Part shown: positions 31,768 through 43,054 of the stretch, in pieces | How the letters are laid out: the number at the start of each line of letters is the position of its first letter | Position numbering within the stretch: the stretch's first letter is position 1 | From: Tretioscincus oriximinensis | Lineage: Eukaryota > Chordata > Lepidosauria > Squamata > Gymnophthalmidae | DNA length: 64,000 nt | Reading direction: 5' to 3' | Assembly: GCA_022410635.1 (NCBI GenBank) | Contig: JAJVDF010000208.1 | Span: 1,743,973-1,807,972 of the forward strand | Notes under the pieces: generated by a model | What the model was told of the DNA's origin: nothing | Databases searched by the model: none | The model's input: the letters and a program-made list of their open reading frames with translations, nothing else | Made by a program: the position numbers and the translations under genes

Positions 31768-32030
31768 TTCTTTATAAGAAGGAAGGTTTTTATATGCCAC
31801 TTTTTTCACTCAAAAGAACTCAAAGCGGCTAACTAGCTTATTTTTCTCTCGAAGGCTTAAATTCTATCTTGCTCACCACGCTGTGATGGTCCCCATTTGC
31901 CTAATCGCAATTTCTTGCTTTTGAATAGTTGGGTTGGGTAGAGCTGAGGTCAGTAGGGGGCTCTCCACAGCCGACACAGGGCTTTGAACTTGGAATCTCT
32001 GCTGGAACACCAGGGCTATGTACTGCTGTA
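31768..32030 (-). repeat. tRNA-derived SINE, TTC family, old subfamily
   Basis: AGAACTCAAAGCGGCTAAC, GCAATTTCTTGCTTTTGAA and GACACAGGGCTTTGAAC match in family order on the minus strand. Confidence 0.65.
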
Positions 32031-32415
32031 TCAATCTGCCATGGCATTTAGAGCCTCTCGCCTGTCTCTCCAAACTGGAGGCAGTATGAAGGTATCTATT
32101 CTGGTAGCCACTGATACATCTTGTGTCCATGGATTAGAAGACACCCTCGTGGATCAGAGGCCATGGCCCATCTAGTCCAGCATCCCATCTCACGCAGTGG
32201 TCCAGCAATGATTTCTGGACGTTTCAAACCAAAGGTAAAGGGAAAACCACCTGTTCCCCGCTTCCTGCTAATGGCTTTTAGAGATCTTTAGTATGAAGAT
32301 GACTGGTAGATCACCTAAGAGGATATTTGGCATCTAATAAGAACCTAAGAGGAGCCCTGCGGAATGGGGCCAGAGCCCATCTAGTCCTGCATTCTGTCTC
32401 ACATAGGGACCCACC
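32031..32415 (-). repeat. CR1-clade LINE (TTCTTATG family) 3' UTR fragments
   Basis: Two consecutive fragments: CTCGCCTGTCTCTCCAAAC to GATCAGAGGCCATGGCCC, then AAGAACCTAAGAGGAGCCC to GGGACCCACC, where the next SINE is inserted. Confidence 0.7.
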
Positions 32416-32720
32416 AGAAGAAGAAGAAGAACTGGGTTCTTATACCCCACTTTTCTCACCTTTCAAAGGGACTCACAGTGGCTTACAAGGGTATTTTGCC
32501 CGAAGGCTGACATTCTATCTTCCCCACTAGGCTCTGGTGGTTCCCATGTATCTACTTGCAGTCAACTGCAATTTCTTGCAATTCATGCTTTCGAATAGCT
32601 GGGTTGGCTGGAGCTACAGGCTAGTGGAAGGTGCTCAGCCCTCCCCACGTCCCACACAGGGCTTCCAAACCCCATCTCCCAGCTGAGAGATGGATTCCTT
32701 AGCAACTGAGCTATCCGTGC
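32416..32720 (-). repeat. tRNA-derived SINE, TTC-tailed, full length
   Basis: On the minus strand it runs from GGCACGGATAGCTCAGTTGC to a short (TTC)n tail. It sits within the CR1-clade UTR, after the motif GGACCCACC. Confidence 0.9.
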
Positions 32721-32999
32721 CCCAATTGAATAAAATTTCTAGCTATAAATACCTCACCTATCTTTAGATTATCAAATCACTTCCTTTTGGCCATCTTCAG
32801 CTCCACTGAGACCCCTGTTCTCAAATGGACTTTCTCAAGTCCGGGATGGGGTAGCTTGACTTTTCTGATTCTCAGAATTGCTGAGAATTTCTCATCAGGA
32901 AATATGAATAATTTGAGAAATAATAGCTATAAAATATTTATTTTGCCTTTTGAATATACAATAATGAACTGTTTGTGAGTCTGGATACCGACTCAGCTG

Positions 33000-33140
33000 T
33001 CCCCACTGCGTCTTATTCTTGGGCATCGACATGCCACTGTATATTATGGCAGGACCCATTCAGGCCTCCCATACCTACACTAACATGTAGATGGAAGGCT
33101 CTTATTCTGAGGCACAGTACAGAATAAGGCTTAGTTGGGA
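33000..33140. repeat. Fold-back family fragment
   Basis: TATTATGGCAGGACCCATTC followed by AGGCCTCCCATACC is a decayed version of the central hairpin at 6302-6333. Confidence 0.45.
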
Positions 33141-33142
33141 CA

Positions 33143-33300
33143 AGACACATTTATTATTTATTTGCATTTCTATACTGCCAAATAAAGGTCTCAGGGCGGT
33201 TCACAATTAAAATTGGAATTAATTTATTTAAAACCACAGTACTAGAAAGCAGGGAAGAGAGAGATGTTGTTTCAGCCAAAGGTCAGGCTGATGAGGTTTG
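33143..33300 (-). repeat. L2 LINE 3' UTR, minus strand
   Basis: TTATTATTTATTTGCATTTC, AAAGGTCTCAGGGCGGTTC and TTTCAGCCAAAGGTC match the antisense L2 end. Confidence 0.6.
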
Positions 33301-33521
33301 TCTTCATGAGTTTTCTCCCCATTGAGCAAAACAGAAAGCGTTTCTTACACCTAAGCCTAACAAATTCACTGACCTTATTTGTATAAAGGGTTTAGAATGT
33401 GGTCCAATGTGTTTGGGAACTGAAATTTGAAGGGAAGAGGCATTTATGGATTAGAAGAGAAATGCTTCCCTGCTATGTCAGGGAGTAGAGAGCACGTGCA
33501 GGTTTCGCCTTCTGCTGCTGC

Positions 33522-33835
33522 TTGAGATAAGAACTTAAGAACCTAAGAGAAGTCCTGCGGAATGGGGCCAGAGCCCATCTATCCACCATTTTTTCTTACA
33601 CAGAGGCCCACCAATTGCACCTGGGCAGTCGGGAACAGAAGGCAAAATCTCCACCTGTTCTTGACGCCCTACAAATGTTATTTCAAGAATACTGCCTGTT
33701 GTTCCATCTCAGAGGCAGGATTAAGACATCCATCCTAGTAGTTGTTTATACCCTTGATGCCCAAAGTCATTGTAGACCATGGGTGAGACAGGATGCTGGA
33801 TTGGATGGGGTATGACCCCATTCAGTAGGGATTCC
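33522..33835 (-). repeat. CR1-clade LINE (TTCTTATG family) 3' UTR
   Basis: AAGAACTTAAGAACCTAAGAG to CATGGGTGAGACAGG follows family order. Confidence 0.75.
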
Positions 33836-34277
33836 TTTATGTTGTTGTCTACAATAGATGTCTAGATACCCCTCAAGTTGACGAGACAAGGAGGAAGCTT
33901 CTAAAAACCATTTGCGGAGACCCATTCCATATTCCCTTTGATCCATTTAACCTCAATTTCATTTGCTACAACTTTATATTAGCCATCCTGCTCCTACCAG
34001 TCTTCAGAAATGCCTAGAAGCTTTATGATTTGCAGTTGTGAAAGGAATACACATATTGCACAATGAGCTAGAGTCTCAAAATGGCTGACATGGCTGAAAN
34101 GATAGGGCTTCACTGATGGATCTAGAATAGTCCTTTTGCTCTCAAGCTCTGCTTTCAAACGATGAAGGGAAGACGAACATATCTGATGGTCAGAGGAATA
34201 TGCTGAAATTCTACGTTCAGGTTTATGGATACAAGTTTCTGACCAAGACCAGTAAAAAATGAAACCTCCTGAAATCC

Positions 34278-34655
34278 AAGGCATAAGAGGAGCTCTAGTT
34301 CCTCTAGTCCAGCTTTCTAATTCACAAACTGGCCTACCAGTTGCAAGCAGTCAAGCAGAAGATGGAGGCAAACCCTTCCCCTGATCTTTACCCCGCGCAA
34401 ATGACATTTAGCCTTATTACTCCCTGCAAATGATTTTTCAGAAATCCTGCCTGTTGCCCATCCTGGAGGCAATAGCAAGACATCCGGCCCAGTAGCTATT
34501 GATATGTGTGGCTTCCGTGAATTTGTTCAGCCTTAAGGTTACTGCTAGTTATCACAACCTCTTCTGAAAAGAGATTCCATATAGACCAATGACACTCTGG
34601 GGGAAAAAATACTTTCCCTTGCCTGCGATAAAAAACAATCAGTTTGTTCCTATAG
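34278..34655 (-). repeat. CR1-clade LINE (TTCTTATG family) 3' region
   Basis: GGCATAAGAGGAGC, CCTGCCTGTTGCCCATCC and GACACTCTGGGGGAAAAAA match the antisense UTR and ORF2 end. Confidence 0.7.
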
Positions 34656-35299
34656 ATTCAGACCAATTCAAAGGCTTCCGACTACGGTCGACACATTTTG
34701 TTGAAAATCTCCAGTTCAAAACACTAAGCAATCAAACAGGGTTCCAACAATGAAGATTAATGACCAAGGTACCAAGAGCCAGCAGAACATTGAGGAGAAG
34801 GAAGTTTAAATTTATCCTCCCTCCCTATGTGTCCTGAAGGCGCTTCCAGAACCAAAATCAGCTGTGCCAAACGTGGGGCTGAGGTCAAGGAGGAAACCAG
34901 CCTGGTAACTCAATTCAGTTCCAGGAAGCCACTCACAAATAAAATAATTCCAACATCAAAGAAGAAAGTCAATGTTGTCTATAACAGGTGCAATGGGAAA
35001 CAATTTCCTGCATCAAACGATTATTAACCATTTCCTCTATCGTCTTTCCTGCTGAAAGACATCCAAAACAGGAGCATGTCCAAGTGACTCATCACTAGGG
35101 AGATGGCTCCCAGATCAACCAAAGGTTTATATTGCCCAAGTAAACAATTTAGAGGTTGGTCCGGTGTGAATCCATAAATAGATTGTTTCTTTCTTATATG
35201 TAGTGCACAGAGGATGGGAGGCATACGGTGGTGGGAACGTCCAAGTATGTCCCTTCATGATCCGTACTTCAAGTATCCCCAGGGATGGGGGAAGAAGAA

Positions 35300-35872
35300 G
35301 AGGAGAACATAAGAACATAAGAGGCATGGTAGTGCAACAGTTAAGAACTTGGTTTTTCAAAAGGGATAATTGAATTCAAAGCCTATGCATCGGCCATAAG
35401 AACCTAAGAGAAGCCCTGTAGAATCGGGCTGAAGCCCACCTCATCCAGCCTTCTGTCTCACACAGTGGCCCACCAATAGCCCCTGGGCAGTCTGAACAGA
35501 AGAAGGCAAAATCTTCAACGCCCTGCAAATGGCATTTCAAGAATACTGCCTGTTGCTCCATCCTGGAGGCAACATCCAGACATCAATCCTAGTAGCCATT
35601 TATAACTTTGGTGTCCATAAACTTGTCTTGAAGCTATCCAGGCTATTAGCTGCCACCAACTCTTCTGAAAGTAAATTCCACAGGCCGATGAACCTCTGGG
35701 TGAAAAAATACTTTTGTTTGTCAGTTCTCACTCTTCGGCCCTTCGAAGGAAGCCCCCCTGGTCCTAGTGTTGTATGATAGAGAAAATAATTTTTCTCTAT
35801 TCCCCTTATTCATCCTATACATGATTTTATACACTGATCACCGCTCAAACACCATGGAAATGGGCAAGCATC
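35300..35872 (-). repeat. CR1-clade LINE (TTCTTATG family) 3' region, long copy
   Basis: A repeated start (GAACATAAGAACATAAGAGG at about 35305, then AAGAACCTAAGAGAAGCCC at 35397) is followed by the UTR and the antisense ORF2 end (GTGTTGTATGATAGAGAAA). Confidence 0.75.
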
Positions 35873-35882
35873 TCCTACTATC

Positions 35883-36036
35883 CTTAGCGTCAGCAAACCC
35901 AGCTGTTCAAAAGCAAAATAAATAAATGGGTACTGCCAAAAGCGTGGTGGTCGATACAAACCTTTGGGAAAAATATAAGCTGCTCTGAGTCCCTTTGGGT
36001 GAGGAGGGTGGGGTATAAAAACCAGGTTCTTCTTCT
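35883..36036 (+). repeat. tRNA-derived SINE, TTC-tailed, 5'-truncated
   Basis: CAAACCCAGCTGTTCAAAAG to GGGTATAAAAACCAGG and a short TTC tail. Confidence 0.7.
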
Positions 36037-36037
36037 C

Positions 36038-36395
36038 AGACAATGGTCCAACCATTTGGTTTTTGAGTATCCCAAACAGAAGATGAGGGCAAAACCAACA
36101 CCTGCAAAAGGTCTTCAGAAGCATCTAACCTGAGCACTTCATCCTTCTTTCCATACACCAAAGGAGACCTGCTGAAGCCGTCCATGGACCATCCAGTACA
36201 TCATTCTATCTTACATGCCCAACAATTGCTTTTGGGTATTATTCTCAAGAAGAAGACCAAGGCAAAACCTTCGCCTGCTCGCTCCCTGCAATTGGTGTGA
36301 AGCCTCCTGCTTATCTCTCCAATCCAAAGGCAATACCTGGACATCCACTCTAGTAAGCATCAATATTCTCAGCCTCTTGTTTGAAGGAGGTTTAG
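36038..36395 (-). repeat. CR1-clade LINE (TTCTTATG family), diverged
   Basis: GACCATCCAGTACATCATTC, CAAGGCAAAACCTTCGCC and GCCTCCTGCTTATCTCTCC follow family order. Confidence 0.55.
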
Positions 36396-36614
36396 AGTAA
36401 AGGAGTGACTACAGCCATGGACAGTAAACGATGAACACTTTGTTGTGCCCCAAAGTAACAGTGAATTAGTGTAGGCCAAAGAATTTTTCTCTAGGGAGAA
36501 ACTATTTCATGTTAACATCTAACTAGATCCTCCGTGGAGAGAATGACTTATATAGGGAAATACACTGAAACAGAGTAGTTTCTTGTGAAATGACCAGAGT
36601 GAAGGTCCACAGCT

Positions 36615-36797
36615 AAGTTAGCTGTTCGCAAGCGGGAAACTACGATGAATAGGTACCATCACAATGTAGTGGGGAAGATAGACGGAGGTCTTTGTGTGAA
36701 AAATAGCTTGTAAGCCACTCTGAGTCTTCTTCTTCTTCTTCTCCTCCTCCTCCTCCTCCTTCTTCTTCTTCTCCTCCTCCTTCATCTTCCTCTTCTT
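36615..36797 (+). repeat. tRNA-derived SINE, TTC-tailed, 5'-truncated
   Basis: TTAGCTGTTCGCAAGCGGG, GTGGGGAAGATAGACGG and TGTAAGCCACTCTGAG precede a TTC/TCC tail of about 75 bp. Confidence 0.75.
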
Positions 36798-36799
36798 CA

Positions 36800-37860
36800 A
36801 AAATACATCAAATCACGGTCCTTTCTTCCATCTTGTCGATTTTTTTTCAATTACAATTCATCTAGCCTTCAAACGAAGTGACGCGTCTGCCCTGAAACGC
36901 CTCGCTGTGCTAATCAAAACCAACCAGGGCTTCAGCCGAGGCTTCTTGAATCCCAAACCTTCTGTCTGTTTACAAAGGAAAAGCTTCAAACGTGTTTGGA
37001 AAACCTATAAAGGCGACATCCTACTGTAGCCTTCTCCTTGACGAGAAGCAGACGCTACGGGATGAAAGCTTCAGACGCTGATCGCTCCTTCCTGTTCTCC
37101 ATATGATGTCAGTAGTTAAAAATGATTGGATGTGTTATAATAATGGTTTACAGCAATCTGGAATGTGTTCCCGGCATGTCATACTTAACTGCGCACGTTG
37201 TAATGCAAGGAGCAACTGGCCAAAACCTTCCCCAGCTACCTTGCGGGGGGAAATGGCTACTGTCAGTCAACCAAATCTTCTGAACCTTCCTGAAATATGA
37301 AAGATAATACTTTAGATGGTCAGAAAGGGATAGGCAGCTAGGTAAGCCTGAGAGGGTCCTTCAGTACATTTTCTGAGGAAGATCAAGGTTTGTTGGTTGG
37401 ATCTCCACTGACAATAGGCCTTAGGATTGGATGAGTTCCTAGGGTTGAGCATCTCGGAAACTCCAGTGAACTTTCTTTCAGCACCACAACTAGGTTATCT
37501 GCATCAATAAGAGTAATTAATGTGCTCCAAATCCGTACATCAAAATCTGGCCCACGGATTGGTCCAAAAGGAATGAGGAAATCCCCTTTCCCCTCCTCTG
37601 AACGCTGTCATGAAAACGCAAAAAATGACTCAGCAAAATGCTGCAATGGCTATTGAACAGGAAGGCTAAGAGACGTTGCTGCACACAAGCTAAGAGCAGC
37701 CATAGCAGCAATAGGAGAAGGTGGGAGGCAGGAGACAAGATGGGAGGGTATTAGGGAAGGATGAGGAGAAGGGTGGGGAAGCAGTGGCAGGCCTGAGGAA
37801 AGTGGCATTAGACCTTCCGTACTATCCCAGAACGTGAACAGGCGGCTTCCCCTTGTATGA
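36800..37860. other. Low-repeat intron segment
   Basis: No transposon and no exon were recognised. The part 36850-37060 is moderately CpG-rich. Confidence 0.4.
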
Positions 37861-37861
37861 A

Positions 37862-38030
37862 TATAAGAACATGAAGAGGGATGCTGAATCAGACCATAGT
37901 CCATCTAGGCCAACATCCTGTCTCACACACAGGTCTGCTTAAGATGGAGGCAAAACCTTCCCCTGCTCTTGACTCCCTGCAAAGGATGCTTGGAGGTATC
38001 CCGATTGTCTCTCCAACCTGTAGGAAACAC
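37862..38030 (-). repeat. CR1-clade LINE (TTCTTATG family) fragment
   Basis: ATAAGAACATGAAGAGGGATG, AGTCCATCTAGGCCAACATC and GACTCCCTGCAAAGGATGC follow family order. Confidence 0.6.
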
Positions 38031-38034
38031 CTAC

Positions 38035-38080
38035 AGATCTTTTACCTTTTAATCTCTTAGGTGCTACAAAACCCCTCGCT
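38035..38080 (+). repeat. Penelope-like pLTR scrap
   Basis: TTTAATCTCTTAGGTGCTAC followed by AAAACCCC resembles the 'TTAGTCTC..AGTGCTGCTA' part of Penelope terminal repeats. Confidence 0.35.
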
Positions 38081-38549
38081 AGAAATTCAGTATCCAGACT
38101 AAAGCAGTTACTTCTTTTAAGAGCTGATGAGATGAAAACTTCCGCCGATGGTCCTTGATGTCCATCCAAGTTTCATCACACCCTTTTCCTCGGAGAAAAT
38201 AACCCTTCCCCATGTACCCTATCGAGAGAGACTGACAGGGGAAAAGAGAACAGATGACTGCCTGCAAACCTAACTTTCCCATTGACCTTATCTTCCATCT
38301 TTCACATTTCCTCATGAAACAATAAATATTTGTCTTCAGGATGTCCAGATGTTGATGTACATCCACTCCTTGATAGATGAGCACACAGACTGATAGGTAA
38401 CTGCTCTGAAATACCGAACAATGCTGTGGGATTGTAGGAGGCTAGGAAATAGAGCCAGAAAATGCAAGACATTCAGATTTTAAAAACTCATTTTAAAATA
38501 TCATGGTGGTGCTTTACGATGGGATATCTTCGAAGTACCCACATTCTTG

Positions 38550-38700
38550 TAGAACCCAAGAGGAACCCTGCTACCACAGGCCATCTGGTCCGGCATCCTG
38601 TCCTACACAGTGGCCCACCAGTTGCGCCTGGGCATTGAAAATGGAAGACAAAGCAAAAACTTTCACTCTCAACTCCATGCAAATGGCCTTAATTTAGGAG
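38550..38700 (-). repeat. CR1-clade LINE (TTCTTATG family) fragment
   Basis: AGAACCCAAGAGGAACCCTG to CCATGCAAATGGCC follows family order. Confidence 0.65.
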
Positions 38701-38704
38701 TCCA

Positions 38705-39085
38705 GTTGACTTTCCAAAAGGGTAACAAAAGAGCAAGAAAATTAAATATGATAAATACACACATTAATAAAATGCTTAAAAGGGCCCATAACCCCCCCTC
38801 CCTCCCTCCAACCTACTCTCCTTAGAAGGACAGAATGCAGAGGGAGCTATAGTATTTAAGACCCAAAAGCCTGGGTGAAGAGGTATATTTTACCAGGCAT
38901 CTGGTGAACCTCTAGAGAGAGCCTGTTCCAGAGCATGGGGGCCATCACAGAGAAGGCATCTCTGCAAGGGAAGGGACTCCCAGAAGGCTCTCTCTTTGAA
39001 ATCTTCATGCACGGGCAGGTCTACATGGCAGAAAGTGCTCCTTCAGATAGCGAGGGCTTATGTCCTGCATCCCACCTTGCATGAT
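38705..39085 (-). repeat. L2 LINE ORF2 end and 3' UTR, minus strand
   Basis: CCTGGGTGAAGAGGTATAT, CCTGTTCCAGAGCATGGGG and GGTCTACATGGCAGAAAGTG match the antisense of L2 as at 2112-2505. Confidence 0.7.
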
Positions 39086-39109
39086 GGTCCACCTATTGTT
39101 TCTAAGTAA

Positions 39110-39578
39110 TAGCCAACCCAGCTATTCGAAAGCACGAATTGCAAGAAATTGCAACTGACTGCAAGTAGATACATGGAAACCACCATAGCCTGGTGGGGAA
39201 GATAGAATGGAAGCCTTCAGGCAAAATATATCCTTGTAAGCCACTTTGAGTCCCTTTGAAAGATGAGAAAAGTGGGGTATAAGAACCAAGTTCTTCTTCT
39301 TCTTCTTCTTCTTCTTCTTCTTCTTCTTCTTCTTCTTCTTCTTCTTCTTCTTCTTCTTCTTCTTCTTCTTCTTCTTCTTCTTCTTNNNNNNNNNNNNNNN
39401 NNNNNNNNNNNNNNNNNNNNNNNNNNNNNNNNNNNNNNNNNNNNNNNNNNNNNNNNNNNNNNNNNNNNNNNNNNNNNNNNCTTCTTCTTCTTCTTCTTCT
39501 TCTTCTTCTTCTTCTTCTTCTTCTTCTTCTTCTTCTTCTTCTTCTTCTTCTTCTTCTTCTTCTTCTTCTTCTTCTACT
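39110..39578 (+). repeat. tRNA-derived SINE with giant TTC tail and 95-N gap
   Basis: The 5'-truncated body (AGCCAACCCAGCTATTCG to GGGGTATAAGAACCAAG) continues into pure (TTC)n from 39290. The array holds a gap of 95 Ns (39386-39480) and ends at 39575. The open frames across it are poly-Leu, Phe, Glu, Lys or Arg artefacts. Confidence 0.95.
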
Positions 39579-39835
39579 TTCAAGCAGAAGACAAGGAGGA
39601 AACCGCTCAGCTGTTCTCGACTCACTACCGGGAGGCAATAATTGGGCATCCGTTCTACAAGGGAACATCAACCCACAGCCCATCTAGTCCAGCATCATGT
39701 CTCATGCAGAAGCCCACAAATTGTTTCTGGGTGTCTGAAGCAGAGACAAAAGCAAACGCTTCCCTTGCTTTCTAACTCCTTGCAAATGGCCTTTAGAGAC
39801 ATCACTGCCTCCCTCTCCAATCCATGGATTCTAAC
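39579..39835 (-). repeat. CR1-clade LINE (TTCTTATG family) fragments
   Basis: CAAGCAGAAGACAAGGAGG, then CATCTAGTCCAGCATCATG and CTCCTTGCAAATGGCC match the family UTR in two pieces. Confidence 0.6.
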
Positions 39836-39999
39836 AGCATCCCTTCTGCCACGGAGTTCACTCTAGGTCATCTAGTCTCCCCAGTCTTTGTTGGACTCCA
39901 ACTGCCATCCATCTTTAACTTGTCAATGCTTTTAGACAATGAACACTGGAGCCTATCAACAAGGGATGGGTCAGAGTTACGTTTTAATCCACTCTGGTC

Positions 40000-40690
40000 C
40001 TTTCCCCACTGAGCCTTATTCTGGATGATACCTTGGAAAATGAGACTTCCACCTCCCTATTAGTGCAAACTATAGCAGGCCTGTCATATTCTACACTGGT
40101 ATGTGAATAGCCAAACTCTGTACAAAGATATAACCTGGAATAAGGTTCAGGAGGGACAGGGCCTTCCATTCAGAGTGAGAGAACTCACCAGGAAAATGTT
40201 TTCGCTTGGCATTCTCTAACTAGGGCCCTGGTGACATCTATGTTTTAATCCAGCTTCAGTCCACTTTCCGTGTGAGAGTACACATCAACAAAATGACACG
40301 CTGCTTTCCTTTGGCATCCTTTAACTAAATTAAAAGATCTGGATTTTAATTCAGCTTCATGATACAAAAAAGAGAAACCATCAGTAAACTGGCAAGCTCT
40401 GGGGTTTTTCCCCAAGTTTTAATCCTGCAAGAGAAAAAATCAGCAAACTGCTGCTTTCTTTGGGCATTCTTTAACTTGGATCCTAGTCACACCAAAGTCT
40501 TAATCCAGCTTCAGCCCACCTTCAATGTGAGGGAACCCACGAGCAAAGCTGCAAGAGGTTTTCTTTTCATATTCTTTATCTCAGAAAACCCACCTTTGAT
40601 GTCAGTAATGTGGAAAGAAAATTGCTATTCACACTGAAGCTGGATTAAGACTTAGATGTCAGCTGGGCCTGGAAGACTCCAGATTTTTAA
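40000..40690. repeat. Fold-back family, tandem-like array
   Basis: TTTTAATCCAGCTTCAGTCC and variants recur about every 130-150 bp (40245, 40350, 40495), each followed by a GTGAGAG/AACTCACC and TTTGGCATTCTTTAACT pattern. The right end (GAAGCTGGATTAAGACTTAG at 40640) is inverted relative to them. Left flank 40005-40160 resembles 6235-6420. Confidence 0.55.
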
Positions 40691-40901
40691 CATCATTATC
40701 AGTATGATAGAGATGATGCCTAGAGAGTACAAGCCAACAACATAGGAGCCACATAGCAAAAGCAGAGGCTTTTCACTCCCATAAGCCTCAGCACACACTG
40801 CCAGTGCTCAATGATGACAGGGTTAGAAGAACAGAAGGTGGACTTTTAATCACAGGCTTTGAAAACGAAAGAACCACTGACATGCAACTTATGCTCAAAA
40901 A

Positions 40902-41041
40902 CTAGTGGGATTAGCCCATTGCATTAAGGGAATGCAACGGGCTCTGGCTCCTCCTCTGGAGGTTGCCAAAGTTTCCAGCCTTTCATTGGTCATTATTCCT
41001 TGGAATGTTGAACTCACCCACATGCTTTTTATTACTTATGA
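40902..41041 (-). mobile_element. Short Helitron-like element (140 bp)
   Basis: On the minus strand the 3' end is the hairpin AGCCCGTTGCATT-CCCTT-AATGCAATGGGCT, then AATCCCA, CTAG and a flanking T. The 5' end starts TCATAAGTAATAAAAAGC. It shares both ends with 21010-21737 and holds a single copy of the segment expanded there. It lies about 210 bp downstream (in gene sense) of a BCAS3 exon. Confidence 0.65.
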
Positions 41042-41189
41042 AGATCTATTGAGAGAAACCTATAAAGCAGACGATGCAGAAAGAGAGGAAGTAAATGAAT
41101 TAACTGTAGGAAAACAAAATTATTACAAGTTAAAAAAGAAAGTTTTAAAAGTTTTGTGATGCCGTTTTTTTTTTTAGAAAACAGATTTA

Positions 41190-41597
<408 letters not shown>

Positions 41598-41659
41598 TCA
41601 TCTAGTCTCTGCAGTCACTGTTGTACTCCAGCTGCCCTCTACCTTCTCAATGCGCAGAG

Positions 41660-41930
41660 GCAATAGCCTGGAGAGCCTTAGGATAGGATTAGGCTACGGA
41701 AGCCAAGGATATGAACTGCTACTAGGATGGATCTCTTGATCCTGCTTGGAGCAACAGGCAGATTTCCTGAAGGTCCTGAAGTACCATATGCAGGGAGTTG
41801 CGATCAGGTGGGAGATTTGACTCCTGTTTGAGATGGCCAGATGCAATTGGTGGGCCACTATCTGAGACAAAATGCTGGACTAGATGGGCTCCAGACCCAA
41901 TCAGCAGCGCTCCACTTATGATCTTACATT
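41660..41930 (+). repeat. CR1-clade LINE (TTCTTATG family) 3' UTR
   Basis: TACTAGGATGGATCTCTTGA, GTACCATATGCAGGGAG and GCTGGACTAGATGGGCTCC follow family order, ending near CTTATGATCTTA. It sits about 140 bp before the BCAS3 acceptor in gene sense. Confidence 0.75.
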
Positions 41931-41939
41931 TCTACATCC

Positions 41940-42445
41940 TTCTAATAACTGTACAAAGCCGTGAGCTCTTTGCAACACAGGATAAATCATCTTTTAATTA
42001 TGACAGAAAAATGGCTTGCAAATAGGTCAAGAGTTAGGCCTGAAACCGCGAGGTCAAAAGTTTGATTTTCCCGTTAAACCTGAATTTCGTTCCTAGGAAT
42101 TTAATATTACACCCTGAGCAACCTGAAACTTCGAGTACAGCTCAAAAGATTTTCCGGTTAAATCAAGGAGCGGACTCAATAAAGTAAAATTGCTGTGCTG
42201 GGGATGGGGAGGACCGAGGGGAGGAATTGTTCCCAAAAATAAAAATAAAATAAAAATATTTTAAAAACTGGGAGTCATTTTTAATTGAATTTGGGCCCAA
42301 GAGAAGAATTTTTACAGCAGGTAGGATACTGCCTGCTTGTTTTTCATCCTGGGGAAGATGAAAAAAGAAAAGAGTAGAATTGCCAGCAAAAATTGAGAGA
42401 TCTTTGCCAAAGCCTTGGATGTGATGTTGTGCTTAAAATTTAAAG
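41940..42445. other. Low-repeat intron segment
   Basis: No transposon or exon was recognised. Confidence 0.4.
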
Positions 42446-42449
42446 AGGA

Positions 42450-42690
42450 GAACCCTTTGGAAGCCATTCACTTCCAAGGTCCAGTCTCCTCGTCCAAGTT
42501 TTAATCCAGCCTCGGTCCACTTTCAAAGAAAGAAAACACAATACCCAAGTGGCAAAACTAATCATCTTTCAGCATCTTCTAACTCAGAAAACCCACCTTG
42601 GCTTTAGATACTGTGGAAAGAAAATGACTATTTGTTTTGCTGTTCTGTTTTCCATTCTGAAAGTGGACATCATAGTATATAAGCAAGCAA
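42450..42690. repeat. Fold-back family fragment
   Basis: AGTTTTAATCCAGCCTCGG on the left and TTCCATTCTGAAAGTGGAC on the right match the family of 6040-6570. Confidence 0.5.
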
Positions 42691-42703
42691 CAACGATCAT
42701 TTG

Positions 42704-42758
42704 TTCAATGAGAGAGCAAGGGGGACGAAAAGCCCACCTCCCTCGCTCTCTCACTGAA
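42704..42758. repeat. Short imperfect palindrome
   Basis: TTCAATGAGAGAGCAAGGGGG (split here by its loop ACGAAAAGCCCA) pairs with CCTCCCTCGCTCTCTCACTG downstream. It could be the centre of a small MITE. Confidence 0.5.
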
Positions 42759-42944
42759 TGAATGAGTCCAAGCAAGGACAAATAAATATTGGCCATATAA
42801 AGACCAATCTCACACACGCACACATAGCCCTCGAAATCCCCCACCTCAAAACTGCCACAGATGCAAAACCCCTACCTATTGCTCGGCCGCAACCAGGCCT
42901 GAGCAGGGAACAAACTAACAAAAATGGCAGCCGTAAGAACGATC

Positions 42945-43050
42945 AACCAGTGGAGTAGTTTGCCACAAGGGATGGTGAGTTCTCCTTCACTGGAAGTCTT
43001 CAAGTAGAGGCTGGGCCCTGGAGGTCCCTTCCAACTCTACAATTCTCTCT
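42945..43050 (+). repeat. CR1 LINE 3' end
   Basis: CAGTGGAGTAGTTTGCCACA, GGAAGTCTTCAAGTAGAGG and GGTCCCTTCCAACTCTACAA are the end of CR1 ORF2 and its UTR, with an internal deletion. Confidence 0.8.
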
Positions 43051-43054
43051 CTCC

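Noticed and set aside
36615..36797. Poly-Glu/Lys open frame
   Set aside because: It is the antisense of a TTC/TCC SINE tail.
39102..39775. Poly-Arg, poly-Glu, poly-Lys, poly-Leu and poly-Phe open frames
   Set aside because: They all derive from one SINE's TTC tail and the 95-N gap within it.
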